A DNA stretch of 64,000 nt from Pseudaestuariivita rosea (GCF_017592335.1 NZ_JACNMP010000015.1:27247-91246), one strand, 5' to 3'. Shown: positions 1-9,686, numbered from the stretch's first letter. Notes: generated by a model from the sequence alone, not told the origin. Translations and numbers: made by a program.

Positions 1-2061
1 CGCACGACAGCGCGCAAGAAAACCGCGCGGCCCAAGGGGATTGTGGGCTGGGCGCGTCGGATTTCGGCGGTCACGCTGCGTTTGATCTGGGCGGCGAAGT
101 GGCGGGTGTCGGCTGTGACGGCCTTGGTCATCGCAGGTTTTGTGGCCTATTTCACCTCGACCCTGCCACCTGTAGAGGAGTTGACCGATGGCCGCGTACG
201 TGGGTCGGTGACCCTGCTGGATCGCGACGGCCGGGTCTTTGCCTGGCGGGGCGATCAGTTCGGCGGCATGATCACCGCCGACAGTGTGTCACCGCATCTG
301 AAAAACGCCATCATCGCAACGGAAGACAAGCGCTTTTACTGGCACCCTGGCGTCGATCCGCGCGGCATTGCCAGCGCGATAAGGATCAACATGCGTGAGG
401 GGCGCAAACCATGGCAGGGGCACGGGGGGTCGACCCTGACCCAGCAGACCGCCAAGCTTTTGTGTCTGGGCGTGCCCTATGACCCGACCAGCGGCATGTC
501 TGAAGCCGAATATGAAGCCGACTGTCGGCGTGGAACCCTGTCGCGCAAGGCGAAAGAGGCCGTCTATGCCATGGCGATGGAGGTCAAATATACCAAGGAC
601 GAAATCCTGACGATCTATCTGAACCGCGCTTTTCTGGGTGCCGGTGCCCGTGGGTTTGAGGCCGCAAGCCAACGGTATTTCGGCAAATCTGCGGCTGAGG
701 TGAACCCGGCGGAATCGGCGATGCTGGCCGGATTGCTGGTTGCCCCCACGCGCTTTGCGCCCACAAACGACCTAACGCGGTCGCAAAATCGGGCGGGTGT
801 TGTCATCGACCTGATGGAAGACCAGGGCTATCTGTCCGCCAGCGCCGCCCGCACCGCGCGCAACAGCCCCGCGACATTGTCCGAGGCGGCCGAGGCCCGC
901 GCAGGCGGCTATTTCGCCGATTGGGTCATGCAAAGTGGGCCCGAATATTTCACCCGCGACACGACCGAAGATGTGATCATCCAGACAACGCTGGATCAGC
1001 GGATGCAAAAGGCCGCGGAAGAGGCCTTGGCGCATATTTTTGAAACCAAGGTCAGCGACAGTTCCAAGGCGCAGGCGGCGATTGTCGTGATGTCGTCCGA
1101 CGGGGCCGTGCGCGCCATGGTCGGCGGGCGCAAGACGAACGTGCCCGGCGGCTTTAACCGTGCCACACAGGCCCTGCGCCAGACCGGGTCGGCCTTTAAG
1201 ACATTCCTTTACGCGACGGCGTTCGAACTGGGCTATGGCCCCTATGACCGGGTTGAGGACACGCCCCTGACGATTTATGTGCCGGGATCGGGACCGTGGG
1301 AACCAAGAAACTACTCCAACGATTTCAAGGGCATCATCACTCTGACCGAGGCGTTCCGGGATTCGCGTAACATACCCGCCGTGCGTGTGTCTGAGGCCGT
1401 GGGGCGTGAAAACGTGGCCCAGGTCGCCAGTGATTTCGGCATCAAAAGCAGTCTGGCCCAGGGCCCCGCGATTGCCCTTGGCACGTCCGAGGCAACGCTG
1501 ATCGAAATGACCGGCGCCTATGCCGGTATTCTGAATGGCGGGTCGTCGGTGACGCCCTATGGGCTGGTGACGCTGCGCCTGCAGGGGGACAGTGAGCCGC
1601 TGATGGATAACTCGGAAGGTGGCATCGGGGAACGTGTGATTTCAGAACGGGCAGCGGCCGACATGATCTATATGATGCATCAGGTGGTCGAGGCCGGAAC
1701 GGGCCGCCGCGCGCGTCTGGACGGACGGCAGGCGGCAGGCAAGACCGGCACAACGCAAAACGCGCGCGATGCCTGGTTTATCGGATTTACGGCCGATTAT
1801 GTGGCCGGTATCTGGATGGGGTATGACGACAACACGCCGCTGCGTGGCACCACCGGCGGTGGATTGCCCGCCGATATCTGGCGCGAAACCATGGCGCGGG
1901 TACATTCCGGCCTGCCCGCCAATCCCCTGCCGATGAGCAACCCCGAACCACCCCAGGTGGCCGAACAACCCCGCGAACCGCAACGCAGGACGAATGATCC
2001 GGTCGAACGGGTTCTGATGGAGGTTCTGAACGATATCCTGGGCGGCGGACGTGACAGGTAA
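1..2061 (+). CDS. Class A penicillin-binding protein (PBP1A-like), 5' partial
   Basis: Bifunctional peptidoglycan glycosyltransferase and DD-transpeptidase, anchored in the inner membrane with periplasmic catalytic domains. The frame is open to the left edge; the first start seen is GTG at 43, but the codons before it encode a basic stretch (RTTARKK) typical of the cytoplasmic tail, so the true start is probably outside. Numbered from that GTG: membrane helix about 22-41; GT51 motifs EDKRFYWHPG (about 94) and GGSTLTQQ (about 128); transpeptidase motifs SAFK (Ser383 nucleophile), SRN (441) and KTGTT (Lys567). All catalytic motifs are intact. The C-terminus is Pro/Arg-rich. Family assignment is firm; the PBP1A versus PBP1C subclass is less so. 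Confidence 0.95.
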   Translation, partial: RTTARKKTARPKGIVGWARRISAVTLRLIWAAKWRVSAVTALVIAGFVAYFTSTLPPVEELTDGRVRGSVTLLDRDGRVFAWRGDQFGGMITADSVSPHLKNAIIATEDKRFYWHPGVDPRGIASAIRINMREGRKPWQGHGGSTLTQQTAKLLCLGVPYDPTSGMSEAEYEADCRRGTLSRKAKEAVYAMAMEVKYTKDEILTIYLNRAFLGAGARGFEAASQRYFGKSAAEVNPAESAMLAGLLVAPTRFAPTNDLTRSQNRAGVVIDLMEDQGYLSASAARTARNSPATLSEAAEARAGGYFADWVMQSGPEYFTRDTTEDVIIQTTLDQRMQKAAEEALAHIFETKVSDSSKAQAAIVVMSSDGAVRAMVGGRKTNVPGGFNRATQALRQTGSAFKTFLYATAFELGYGPYDRVEDTPLTIYVPGSGPWEPRNYSNDFKGIITLTEAFRDSRNIPAVRVSEAVGRENVAQVASDFGIKSSLAQGPAIALGTSEATLIEMTGAYAGILNGGSSVTPYGLVTLRLQGDSEPLMDNSEGGIGERVISERAAADMIYMMHQVVEAGTGRRARLDGRQAAGKTGTTQNARDAWFIGFTADYVAGIWMGYDDNTPLRGTTGGGLPADIWRETMARVHSGLPANPLPMSNPEPPQVAEQPREPQRRTNDPVERVLMEVLNDILGGGRDR

Positions 2062-2068
2062 ATCAGAG

Positions 2069-2089
2069 GTCCCGGATCAGGTCCGGGAC
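2069..2089. repeat. Short palindrome GTCCCGGA...TCCGGGAC, copy 1
   Basis: Inverted repeat with stem GTCCCGGA/TCCGGGAC lying 8 bp after the PBP stop codon. Related copies occur at 45273, 47464 and 63836, each just downstream of a gene, so it may act as a terminator or mRNA-stabilising hairpin. The gap 2062-2387 holds only this palindrome, the larger repeat at 2143 and a hairpin at 2280. Confidence 0.75.
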
Positions 2090-2142
2090 TGCGCAGATGT
2101 CTGATAAAGAGGCGCCATCTGAGTTTTGTGCGAAGTCGCATA

Positions 2143-2228
2143 GGGCAGCGCCCGTCCGCGGGTGGGCGTGAAGCGCCCGCCCATGGGGGGCGGTCGGGCG
2201 CTGCCCGGTGGTACCCACCGGGCGGGTT
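2143..2228 (+). repeat. Large REP-like palindromic repeat, copy A
   Basis: Outer arms GGGCAGCGCCCG and CGGGCGCTGCCC enclose a nested inverted repeat built from GGTGGGCG and CGCCCGCCC. A second hairpin (CCCGGTGG/CCACCGGG) follows directly. The same 80-90 bp architecture recurs inverted at 14158-14246 and in diverged form at 12192-12298. It is non-coding and intergenic, as expected of a REP/BIME-type element. Confidence 0.8.
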
Positions 2229-2279
2229 AGCTGAACAACGCATTTCAAGTCTTTGGGAAGATTTGTTGGTAAAACATTT

Positions 2280-2303
2280 GGGTCATGCTTCGCTGCATGA
2301 CCC
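2280..2303. terminator. Hairpin between PBP and mlaC
   Basis: Perfect 9-bp stem GGGTCATGC/GCATGACCC with a 6-nt loop, followed by an AT-rich run (ATTATTATAA). It lies between a plus-strand and a minus-strand gene that converge, so it may serve either. No strong T-tract is present. Confidence 0.45.
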
Positions 2304-2387
2304 ATTATTATAAGCACAGTAAATCACTGCTTCGGAGTTGGTATGCTCATTTATTAACTTGGGTGGGCATCTATACATTCCAGCACC

Positions 2388-3002
2388 CTAGGTCCGGCGC
2401 AGGTCCTGGATCAGGGCGTCGATGTTGCCGCGGCGGCGGTCCAGCATGGCGCCGATTTCGGTGCGTTCGCTGGCCAGCATGTTCACACCTTCGATAAAGA
2501 TGTTGAAGAACAGATCGCGACCAGACCGGTCTGAGACCAGGAACACAACGCTGAACGGCGCCTGTCCGCGCAGGATCGCGGTGGTTTGCACTTCGTAAAA
2601 GCTGCGCACGGCGCGGGCCTCTTGCACCTCGATCCGGCCCCCGATGAATTCGCGGAAGCGGCGCCCGTATTTGCGCGACAGATAATAGGAAAACGCGTCC
2701 ACATACTGACGCAGTTGCGCCTGACTGGCGCGTCTACGGTCCGGGCCAAGGGCGGACAGGGCAATGGTCTGCACGTCGGCATAGCGTTCGAATATCCGCT
2801 CAAATTCCTGCAACATGACACTTTCAGACCGGCCCGAACTGATAGTGGTATTGATGTCATCCACAACCTGATTGACCAGCGCCTTGGCCGTCGCGGGCGT
2901 CAACGCCTGTGCCAGCCCTGATAAGCCCAGCATGGCCGCGCCCGAAGCCAGCCCGGTCATAAAGGTCCGACGTGTCAGATTACTCAAGAAGAAGTGTGTC
3001 AT
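2388..3002 (-). CDS. mlaC: MlaC/Ttg2D-type phospholipid-binding protein with Tat-like signal
   Basis: Periplasmic lipid shuttle of the Mla pathway, carrying phospholipid between the outer-membrane MlaA complex and the inner-membrane MlaFEDB transporter. The 204-residue product has a twin-arginine-like signal (TRRTFMTG at about 10-17, then a hydrophobic stretch ending in LAQA) and MlaC-family segments such as FSYYLSRKYGRRF. The ATG at 3002 is chosen over the ATG at 3014 because GAGG lies 6 nt before it. It overlaps the end of mlaA, so the two are translationally coupled. mlaDEF are not in this window. Confidence 0.88.
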   Translation of the reverse strand: MTHFFLSNLTRRTFMTGLASGAAMLGLSGLAQALTPATAKALVNQVVDDINTTISSGRSESVMLQEFERIFERYADVQTIALSALGPDRRRASQAQLRQYVDAFSYYLSRKYGRRFREFIGGRIEVQEARAVRSFYEVQTTAILRGQAPFSVVFLVSDRSGRDLFFNIFIEGVNMLASERTEIGAMLDRRRGNIDALIQDLRRT

Positions 3003-3744
3003 AGGGGTCCTCATACGGGTCTACTAAGCCTTCAGACGGATTTTCGCCACCCACTTCAAACCTGCGGGCCTGAAGATAGGCAAGGCGCGCCTGGGCGTAA
3101 CTGTCTGCACTGTCATATAATATCGAATCTATCGTATCTGAAAACTGATATCTTGTTCCAAAGGCCGATGCCAAGTTGGCTGCGGGCGGCAGGGCATTGG
3201 CTGGCGCTTCAAGGGCATAACTCAGCGGGTTGGTAAAAAGATCCACAACAGTTCCAACCGCATCGCGTTCGGTCGATGAACCAAGGACGGGCAATTCGAC
3301 ATAGGCGCCTTCGGGCAGGCCCCAGACGGCCAGTGTTTCACCGAAATCCGCACTTTCTTCGGGGATGCCGAATTCAGTGGCCGGGTCCAGAATACCGGCA
3401 AAACCGACCAGTGTGTTCACCAGGAAGCGAAACCCATTCTTGCCCGCGCCTTCGACATCGCCCTGCAGAACGGCATTCACGAATTGTCCGGGCAAGGCGG
3501 CATTGGCTGCGAAGTTGCTGATGCCCTGCTGCGCGCGGCTAGGCACACCTTCGCCATAGCCCTGCGACAGCGGGCGGACAACCGCGCGGTCCAGGTTGCG
3601 GTTAAAGTCATGAATCCGCCGATTTGTGTTTTCATAGGGGTCATGGATTTCTGTGGGTTGATCTGGAACCGAACACCCGGCAATAGTCGCAGCCAGAATG
3701 CAGGCGATACCACTGCGAATAACCTTAAAGGAAACAAAATTCAT
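2980..3744 (-). CDS. mlaA: MlaA (VacJ-family) outer-membrane lipoprotein
   Basis: Outer-membrane lipoprotein that removes mislocalised phospholipid from the outer leaflet and hands it to MlaC. The 254-residue protein has a lipoprotein signal with lipobox IAGC (Cys24) and the VacJ signature DPYENTNRRIHDFN. The repeated DPYED near the C-terminus is odd but harmless. First gene of an mlaA-mlaC pair, divergent from the type I secretion genes; the 148-bp gap to them should hold both promoters. Confidence 0.93.
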   Translation of the reverse strand: MNFVSFKVIRSGIACILAATIAGCSVPDQPTEIHDPYENTNRRIHDFNRNLDRAVVRPLSQGYGEGVPSRAQQGISNFAANAALPGQFVNAVLQGDVEGAGKNGFRFLVNTLVGFAGILDPATEFGIPEESADFGETLAVWGLPEGAYVELPVLGSSTERDAVGTVVDLFTNPLSYALEAPANALPPAANLASAFGTRYQFSDTIDSILYDSADSYAQARLAYLQARRFEVGGENPSEGLVDPYEDPYDTLLLE

Positions 3745-3892
3745 TATTTGGTCCGACTGTTATGACTTCGTTCAAATACGGGACATAGAGTTTTCAGATG
3801 AAAGTGAAAACCTTTCGTTGATCACGTTGTGGTAAATCGGCGACATTTTTCAATAAACGGGACGCGAAAGCGCATGAACTGGACAGGATGTA

Positions 3893-5629
3893 ATGAGTAA
3901 AGACAACCATTCCCGCGGGCTGGAAGAACTGCGGTCGGTCCGCAGCCGCAGCCGGTCGCTTTACTGGGCGGTGGGCGTGTTCAGCTTTTTCGCTAACCTC
4001 TTGATGCTGACCGGGCCGCTTTACATGCTGTCGGTCTATGATCGCGTGCTGGGCAGCCGGTCGATTGAAACGCTTATCGCGTTGTCCGTTCTGGTGGCCT
4101 TTCTTTATGGTGTCATGGGCGTGCTGGATTACACGCGCGGGCGGGTCATGGCGCGGGTGGGCGCACGGTTTCAGTCCGATCTGGACCGGCGCGTGTTTTC
4201 GGCGGTGATGAAGAAATCGTCTTTGGGTCAGGGACAGGGAACCTCGGCCACAGGATTGCGCGATCTGGAATCAGTACAGCGGCTGATGATTTCGCCCGCG
4301 CTGACGGCGGTTTTCGATATTCCCTGGACGCCGATTTTCCTGATCCTGATCACGATCTTTGACCCGTTGCTGGGGCTTCTGGCCGTGGTTGGCGGTGTGA
4401 TCCTGATTATTGTGACGGTTTTGAACCAGATCGTGACGAACAAGCCCGTGCATCAGGCGAATTCTGCCGCTTATCGCGCCGAGATGCTGTCGGAACAGAT
4501 CCGGAATGAGGCCGAGATGGTCCAATGCCTTGGCATGCGCGGCGCAGCCTTTGACCGCTGGCAGATCGCGCGGGACAATTCGCTGCAGCAAACGATCAAA
4601 TCCAGTGATCTGGCCGGTGGCTTTACCTCGACAACGAAATCATTCCGGCTGTTTTTGCAATCAGCCATGCTGGGGCTGGGCGCCTATCTGGTGCTGACCG
4701 ACGGTCTGAACCCCGGTGCGATGATTGCGGCCTCGATCCTGATGGGCCGCGCGCTGGCCCCGATCGAACAGGCCATCGGGCAATGGGCCGTCGTCCAGCG
4801 CGGCGTCAAGGGCTGGAACAATCTGTCTGAACTGCTGTCCGAGGTGCCGCCCGACGAAACCCGCACCGCCCTGCCCGCCCCCAAAGCCCGGCTTGAGGTG
4901 CAGCAGGCCACCGTCGTGCCCCCAGGCGAACAACAGGCCGCATTGCGCATGGTCAGCTTTACGGTCGAACCGGGTCAGGCGGTCGGCATCATCGGGCCAT
5001 CGGGCGCCGGGAAATCGACGCTGGCCCGCGCGCTGACCGGGGTTTGGCGCCCCGCGGGGGGTAAAATCAGGCTGGATGCGGCGTCACTCGATCAGTACGA
5101 TCCGGATGTTCTGGGCAGCCACATCGGTTATCTGCCTCAACGGGTGCAGCTGTTTGACGGCACAATTGCCGAAAACATAGCCCGTCTGGCGCAACAGCCC
5201 GATGCGGAAAAGGTGGTCGAGGCCGCCAAGAAAGCCGCAGCGCACGAAATGATCCTGAAACTGCCCGACGGCTATGACACCCGCGTTTCGGCCGTGGGCG
5301 GGCGTCTGTCGGGCGGCCAGATCCAGCGCATCGGCCTGGCCCGCGCGATGTACGGCAACCCGGTGCTGCTGGTGCTGGACGAACCGAACTCAAACCTTGA
5401 TAATGACGGCAATCAGGCGCTGAACCTGGCGATCCGGCAGAAAAAGGCAGAAGGCGGCGCTGTTCTGATCATGGCGCACCGGCCCGCGGCTATTCAGGAA
5501 TGCGACCTGCTGCTTGTGATCGAAGGCGGCGCGAAACGCGCGTTTGGCCCGAAAGATGAAGTGTTGAAGGAAATGGTGACGAACCACCAGAAAATCAAAG
5601 GCGGCAAGGTGCCCGGGGGTGTGACATGA
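3893..5629 (+). CDS. Type I secretion ABC permease/ATPase (PrtD/HlyB-like)
   Basis: Inner-membrane ABC exporter of a type I secretion system that powers export of unfolded, typically RTX-type, proteins. At 578 residues it has the PrtD length, without the peptidase C39-like N-terminal domain of HlyB. A membrane domain spans about 25-310; the ATPase domain has Walker A GPSGAGKST (about 368), LSGGQ (about 473), Walker B LLVLDEP and the H-loop MAHRP. Its stop overlaps the next start (ATGA), so it is coupled to the adaptor gene. No RTX substrate or TolC-like gene lies in the window. Confidence 0.95.
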   Translation: MSKDNHSRGLEELRSVRSRSRSLYWAVGVFSFFANLLMLTGPLYMLSVYDRVLGSRSIETLIALSVLVAFLYGVMGVLDYTRGRVMARVGARFQSDLDRRVFSAVMKKSSLGQGQGTSATGLRDLESVQRLMISPALTAVFDIPWTPIFLILITIFDPLLGLLAVVGGVILIIVTVLNQIVTNKPVHQANSAAYRAEMLSEQIRNEAEMVQCLGMRGAAFDRWQIARDNSLQQTIKSSDLAGGFTSTTKSFRLFLQSAMLGLGAYLVLTDGLNPGAMIAASILMGRALAPIEQAIGQWAVVQRGVKGWNNLSELLSEVPPDETRTALPAPKARLEVQQATVVPPGEQQAALRMVSFTVEPGQAVGIIGPSGAGKSTLARALTGVWRPAGGKIRLDAASLDQYDPDVLGSHIGYLPQRVQLFDGTIAENIARLAQQPDAEKVVEAAKKAAAHEMILKLPDGYDTRVSAVGGRLSGGQIQRIGLARAMYGNPVLLVLDEPNSNLDNDGNQALNLAIRQKKAEGGAVLIMAHRPAAIQECDLLLVIEGGAKRAFGPKDEVLKEMVTNHQKIKGGKVPGGVT

Positions 5630-6924
5630 GCCAATCCTGGTCCGCCCGCCGCCAGCTGATCGTCGGCGGTGTGGCTTTGGCCGTGCTGGTCGGCGGCTTC
5701 GGCAGTTGGAGCGTTCTGGCCAATATCGCAGGCGCCATCATCGCCAGCGGTCAGATTGAGGTCGACCAGAACCGCCAGATCGTCCAGCACCCCGATGGCG
5801 GCGTCGTTCAGACCATTGCCGTGGACGAAGGCGATCTGGTCGAGGCCGGCGATCTGTTGATCCAGCTTGACCCGACGCTGCTGCGATCCGAATTGGTGAT
5901 CGTCGAAGGCCAGTTGTTTGAGGTCATGGCCCGCCGCGGCCGGTTTGAGGCCGAGCGCGACAATCTGAACGAAATCATCTTTGACCCGATCCTGATTGAC
6001 GAAGCGGCACAGTCAGGTAACGCGCAAACTCTGATGGACGGTCAGGTGCGCCTGTTCAACGCCCGCCTTGTGTCGCTTGATGCCGAGGTCAACCAGTTGC
6101 AAAAGCGCCGTGGCCAGATCGCCAACCAGATCGAAGGGATCGAGGCCCAGCAAACCGCTCTAACCCGCCAACTTGAACTGATCCGGCAGGAACTGGAAAG
6201 CCAGCAGTCGCTGTTTGATCGCGGTCTAGCGCAGGTCAGTCGCGTCTTGTCCCTGCAACGCGAGGAAGCCTCGCTGGCCGGCACGGTGGGTCAACTGACC
6301 GCTGACAAGGCCGAGGCCGAGGGCCGGATCACCGAAATTGACATCGAAATCCTGAAACTGAACACCGGCCGCCGGGAAGAGGCGATCAGCCAGCTGCGCG
6401 ATCTGCAGTTCCGCGAGTTGGAACTGGCCGAACAGCGCCGCAGTCTGCGCGAACAGCTGTCGCGGCTGGACATCCGCGCGCCTGTGTCGGGCATCGTCTA
6501 TGGGCTGCAGGTTTTCGCCCCGCGTTCTGTCGTGCGCCCCGCCGACCCGGTGCTGTTTCTGATCCCGCAGGACCGCCCGCTGGTCATCGCCGCGCAGGTC
6601 GAACCGGTGCATATCGATCAGGTCTACGTGGGCCAGGACGTGACCCTGCGGTTTTCCGCGCTGGACGCCCGCCAGACACCCGAACTTTTCGGACGGGTCA
6701 TTCAGATTTCGGCCGATGCCTTTCAGAATGAGGCCACTCAGATCCCTTATTACCGGGCTGAAATCGTCTTAAGCGAAGGCGAAATAGACCGGTTGCCACC
6801 GGGCGCCACGCTGATCCCCGGTATGCCGGTTGAGGCCTATATCCGCACCGAAGACCGCACGCCGCTGGCCTATCTGGTGAAACCTTTGACCGATTATTTC
6901 AACAAGGCCTTCCGCGAAAATTAA
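5626..6924 (+). CDS. Type I secretion periplasmic adaptor (HlyD/PrtE family)
   Basis: Membrane-fusion protein that bridges the ABC exporter and the outer-membrane channel. The 432-residue protein has one N-terminal membrane helix (about 10-32), a lipoyl-like half motif (VDEGDLVEAGDLL), a long Gln/Glu/Leu-rich coiled coil (about 90-290), the returning lipoyl half (LDIRAPVSGIVYGL) and a beta-barrel C-terminal domain. It starts inside the stop codon of the ABC gene. The family call is firm; the exported substrate is unknown. Confidence 0.94.
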   Translation: MSQSWSARRQLIVGGVALAVLVGGFGSWSVLANIAGAIIASGQIEVDQNRQIVQHPDGGVVQTIAVDEGDLVEAGDLLIQLDPTLLRSELVIVEGQLFEVMARRGRFEAERDNLNEIIFDPILIDEAAQSGNAQTLMDGQVRLFNARLVSLDAEVNQLQKRRGQIANQIEGIEAQQTALTRQLELIRQELESQQSLFDRGLAQVSRVLSLQREEASLAGTVGQLTADKAEAEGRITEIDIEILKLNTGRREEAISQLRDLQFRELELAEQRRSLREQLSRLDIRAPVSGIVYGLQVFAPRSVVRPADPVLFLIPQDRPLVIAAQVEPVHIDQVYVGQDVTLRFSALDARQTPELFGRVIQISADAFQNEATQIPYYRAEIVLSEGEIDRLPPGATLIPGMPVEAYIRTEDRTPLAYLVKPLTDYFNKAFREN

Positions 6925-6951
6925 CAGGCCAGACAACAGGGAAATCAAGAC

Positions 6952-7413
6952 ATGAGTGGATTTGAAGCAAAATTGGCCGACCTGGGCGTCACCCTGCCCG
7001 ACGCCCCCGCGCCTGCGGCAAATTATGTGCCTTTCGTACAGGTGGGCGATATCGTCTATATCTCGGGCCAGATCTCAAACGGGGCCGATGGGCTGATCAT
7101 CGGGAAACTGGGCGACACGATGACCACGGCAGATGGCGCTGCGGCGGCAAAAACCTGTGCAATCAGCCTGTTGGCGCAGGTCAAGGCGGCCTGTGGCGGC
7201 GATCTGGACCGTCTGGTGCGCGTGGTGAAACTGACCGGTTTTGTAAATTCCACGGCGGATTTCACCGAACAGCCTCAGGTCATCAACGGGGCCTCGGATT
7301 TTCTGGTCGAGGCCCTGGGCGACGCCGGGCGCCATTCGCGCAGCGCCGTGTCCGCCGCCGCCCTGCCCTTGGGCGTCGCGGTGGAAATCGAAGGGATTTT
7401 CCAGATCAAATGA
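6952..7413 (+). CDS. RidA/YjgF-family protein
   Basis: Probable enamine/imine deaminase-type protein of the RidA superfamily, cytosolic and expected to be trimeric. At 153 residues it belongs to the longer subgroup rather than the 128-residue RidA core. The C-terminal block GRHSRSAVSAAALPLG carries the arginine that binds the substrate carboxylate in active RidA proteins. Its stop codon overlaps the next start (ATGA), and it lies 27 bp after the secretion adaptor, so the four genes from 3893 may be co-transcribed. Confidence 0.9.
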   Translation: MSGFEAKLADLGVTLPDAPAPAANYVPFVQVGDIVYISGQISNGADGLIIGKLGDTMTTADGAAAAKTCAISLLAQVKAACGGDLDRLVRVVKLTGFVNSTADFTEQPQVINGASDFLVEALGDAGRHSRSAVSAAALPLGVAVEIEGIFQIK

Positions 7414-8162
7414 CCCTGCCCCCGTCTTTTCTGACACAGCCGCTGGCCCACCGCGCGCTGCATGATATCTGTCTGCGCCGTCCCGAAAACTCTCGCGCGG
7501 CTGTCCAGGCAGCTGTCGATGCGGGCTATGGGATTGAGATCGACGTGCAGCTGACCTGCGATGGTCACGCCGTCGTCTTCCACGACCACACCCTTGACCG
7601 TCTGGCCGGACGTCACGGCGAAGTGCGCGACGAAGCCCTGGCCGATCTGCAGGCGATGCCACTTGTCGGGGGCGATGAAACCATTCCGTCCCTGACCGAA
7701 ATCCTGCAGATCGTGGCGGGCCGCGTGCCCCTGCTGATCGAGATCAAAGATCAGGATGGCCGCATGGGCCCCCGCGTCGGCGCGCTGGAACGTGCGGTCG
7801 CCACAGTGTTGCAGGGGTATCAGGGCGATGTGGCTGTCATGGCCTTTAACCCGCATTCCATTGCGCAGATGGCCGATCTAGCGCCTGAAATCCCGCGCGG
7901 GCTTGTCACCTGTGCCTATACCGCCAACCACTGGCCCGGCCTGCCGCAGGATCGACGCGACAGCCTGGCCAAGATCGATCAGTTCGACGCGGTGGGCGCC
8001 AGCTTTATCTCGCACGCCTGGGGTGAATTGGACGACAAACCCGTCAAGGCGCTGAAAAAGCGCGGTGTGCCGGTGCTGTGCTGGACAATCCGGTCGCCCA
8101 AGGAAGAGGCGATTGCCCGAAAAATCGCAGATAACGTGACCTTTGAAGGCTATCTGGCTTGA
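7410..8162 (+). CDS. Glycerophosphodiester phosphodiesterase (UgpQ-like)
   Basis: Hydrolyses glycerophosphodiesters to glycerol-3-phosphate and an alcohol. The 250-residue protein has no signal peptide, so it is likely cytosolic. GDPD motifs are in place: AHRALHD (about 11), ENS, the metal-binding EIDVQLTCDG and VVFHD (about 55), IEIKDQD (about 110) and SFISHAWGE. The ATG overlaps the RidA stop codon. The family is clear; the lipid-derived substrate is inferred. Confidence 0.93.
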   Translation: MTLPPSFLTQPLAHRALHDICLRRPENSRAAVQAAVDAGYGIEIDVQLTCDGHAVVFHDHTLDRLAGRHGEVRDEALADLQAMPLVGGDETIPSLTEILQIVAGRVPLLIEIKDQDGRMGPRVGALERAVATVLQGYQGDVAVMAFNPHSIAQMADLAPEIPRGLVTCAYTANHWPGLPQDRRDSLAKIDQFDAVGASFISHAWGELDDKPVKALKKRGVPVLCWTIRSPKEEAIARKIADNVTFEGYLA

Positions 8163-8211
8163 CGCCTGCCGGTGCGGCTCCACCTAACAGCACAAGCGCA
8201 GGAGGTCAGCC

Positions 8212-9390
8212 ATGGACGGCGCGGCGATTGAGGTCAACATCACAGGCAGCATCACGCAAATCGGTCAGACCGACTGGGATGCCTGTGCCTGCCCAGATGA
8301 CGGTCGGCCCGCGGATCCCTTCACCACCTATCGTTTCCTGAAGGCGCTGGAAGACAGCAGATCGGTCGGCGCCGGGTCCGGCTGGCAGCCGCAGTATCTG
8401 TCCGCGCATCTGGATGGTCAGGTGATCGCCGTCGCGCCGATGTACGCCAAAAGCCACAGCCAGGGCGAATATATCTTCGATCACAACTGGGCCAGCGCCT
8501 ATACCCAGGCGGGCGGGCGGTACTATCCGAAACTGCAGATCGCCGTGCCCTTTACCCCCGCCACCGGTCGCCGGTTTCTGACCCGGCCGGGATATGAGAC
8601 GCTTGGCCAATCCGCGCTGGTGCAGGGTGCCGTGCAACTGGCCGCCGACAACCGCCTGTCATCGCTGCACATCACCTTTTGCACTGAGGATGAGGCGCAG
8701 GCCGGCGAAGCCATGGGCCTGTTGCCCCGCATCAGCCAACAGTTCCACTGGTTGAACCATGATTACGCCGATTTTGATGCCTTCCTGGCCTCGCTCAGTT
8801 CGCGCAAACGCAAGAATATCCGCAAGGAACGCCAGCAGGCGCAGGATTTCGGTGGGCGCATTCTGGCGCTGACGGGCGATGACATTCAGCCCGACCACTG
8901 GGATGCCTTCTGGGAATTCTATCAGAACACCGGCGCGCGCAAATGGGGTACGCCCTATCTGACCCGCCGGTTTTTCGACTGCGCCCAAGAAACCCTGCGC
9001 GATGATATGCTGTTGGTGCTGGCCGAACGCGATGGGCGCTATGTGGCGGGCGCGCTGAATTTTATCGGCCGCGAAACGCTTTACGGCCGCTATTGGGGCT
9101 GCGTCGAACACCACCCCTGCCTGCATTTTGAACTGTGCTATTATCAGGCTATCGACTTTGCGATCCAACAGGGCCTGGCCCGCGTCGAAGCCGGTGCCCA
9201 GGGCAGCCATAAACTGGCCCGCGGATACATGCCCACGACCACCCATTCCCTGCACTGGATGGCCGACGACGGTTTTCGCGACGCCATCGCACGATACCTG
9301 CAGGCCGAGCGTGAGGCGATCGATGAAGAAATCGAAATTCTGACCGACTACGGCCCCTTCAAGAAAGTTCAGATAGAGGAACAGGAATGA
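8212..9390 (+). CDS. FemAB/GNAT-fold protein (PF04339, DUF482-like)
   Basis: A 392-residue cytosolic protein of the family labelled peptidoglycan biosynthesis/recognition, which combines GNAT-like folds; its reaction is not established. Recognisable conserved segments are [17 protein letters not shown] [12 protein letters not shown] (about 200), YGRYWGC (about 293), [14 protein letters not shown] (about 304) and [12 protein letters not shown] (about 327). GGAGG ends about 6 nt before the ATG. Its stop codon overlaps the pterin dehydratase start. It could transfer an aminoacyl or acyl group, but that is inference. Confidence 0.85.
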   Translation: MDGAAIEVNITGSITQIGQTDWDACACPDDGRPADPFTTYRFLKALEDSRSVGAGSGWQPQYLSAHLDGQVIAVAPMYAKSHSQGEYIFDHNWASAYTQAGGRYYPKLQIAVPFTPATGRRFLTRPGYETLGQSALVQGAVQLAADNRLSSLHITFCTEDEAQAGEAMGLLPRISQQFHWLNHDYADFDAFLASLSSRKRKNIRKERQQAQDFGGRILALTGDDIQPDHWDAFWEFYQNTGARKWGTPYLTRRFFDCAQETLRDDMLLVLAERDGRYVAGALNFIGRETLYGRYWGCVEHHPCLHFELCYYQAIDFAIQQGLARVEAGAQGSHKLARGYMPTTTHSLHWMADDGFRDAIARYLQAEREAIDEEIEILTDYGPFKKVQIEEQE

Positions 9391-9686
9391 GTGAGAAACT
9401 GGAAGGCGATGCCCTGAAATCGGCGCTGGATCAGTTGTCAGACGCCGGTTGGAGCCATGATCCCGACCGTGACGCGATCCACAAAAGCTATAAGTTCAAG
9501 GATTTTGTGGGTGCCTTTGGCTTTATGTCGCAATGCGCGCTCTGGGCCGAAAAAATGAACCACCACCCCGAATGGTCCAATGTTTACAGCACCGTAGACG
9601 TGACCCTGACCACCCACGACGTCAGCGGCCTGTCCGACCTGGACGTCAAACTGGCCGCGAAAATGGATGCCTTGGCGGCGGCTTGA
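9387..9686 (+). CDS. phhB: 4a-hydroxytetrahydrobiopterin dehydratase (PCD)
   Basis: Dehydrates the 4a-carbinolamine formed by aromatic amino-acid hydroxylases so the pterin cofactor can be recycled. The 99-residue length and the active-site block [20 protein letters not shown] match the PCD/DCoH family. Coupled to the upstream gene by an ATGA overlap. No phenylalanine hydroxylase is visible in the window, so its pterin-dependent partner is unknown here. Confidence 0.94.
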   Translation: MSEKLEGDALKSALDQLSDAGWSHDPDRDAIHKSYKFKDFVGAFGFMSQCALWAEKMNHHPEWSNVYSTVDVTLTTHDVSGLSDLDVKLAAKMDALAAA

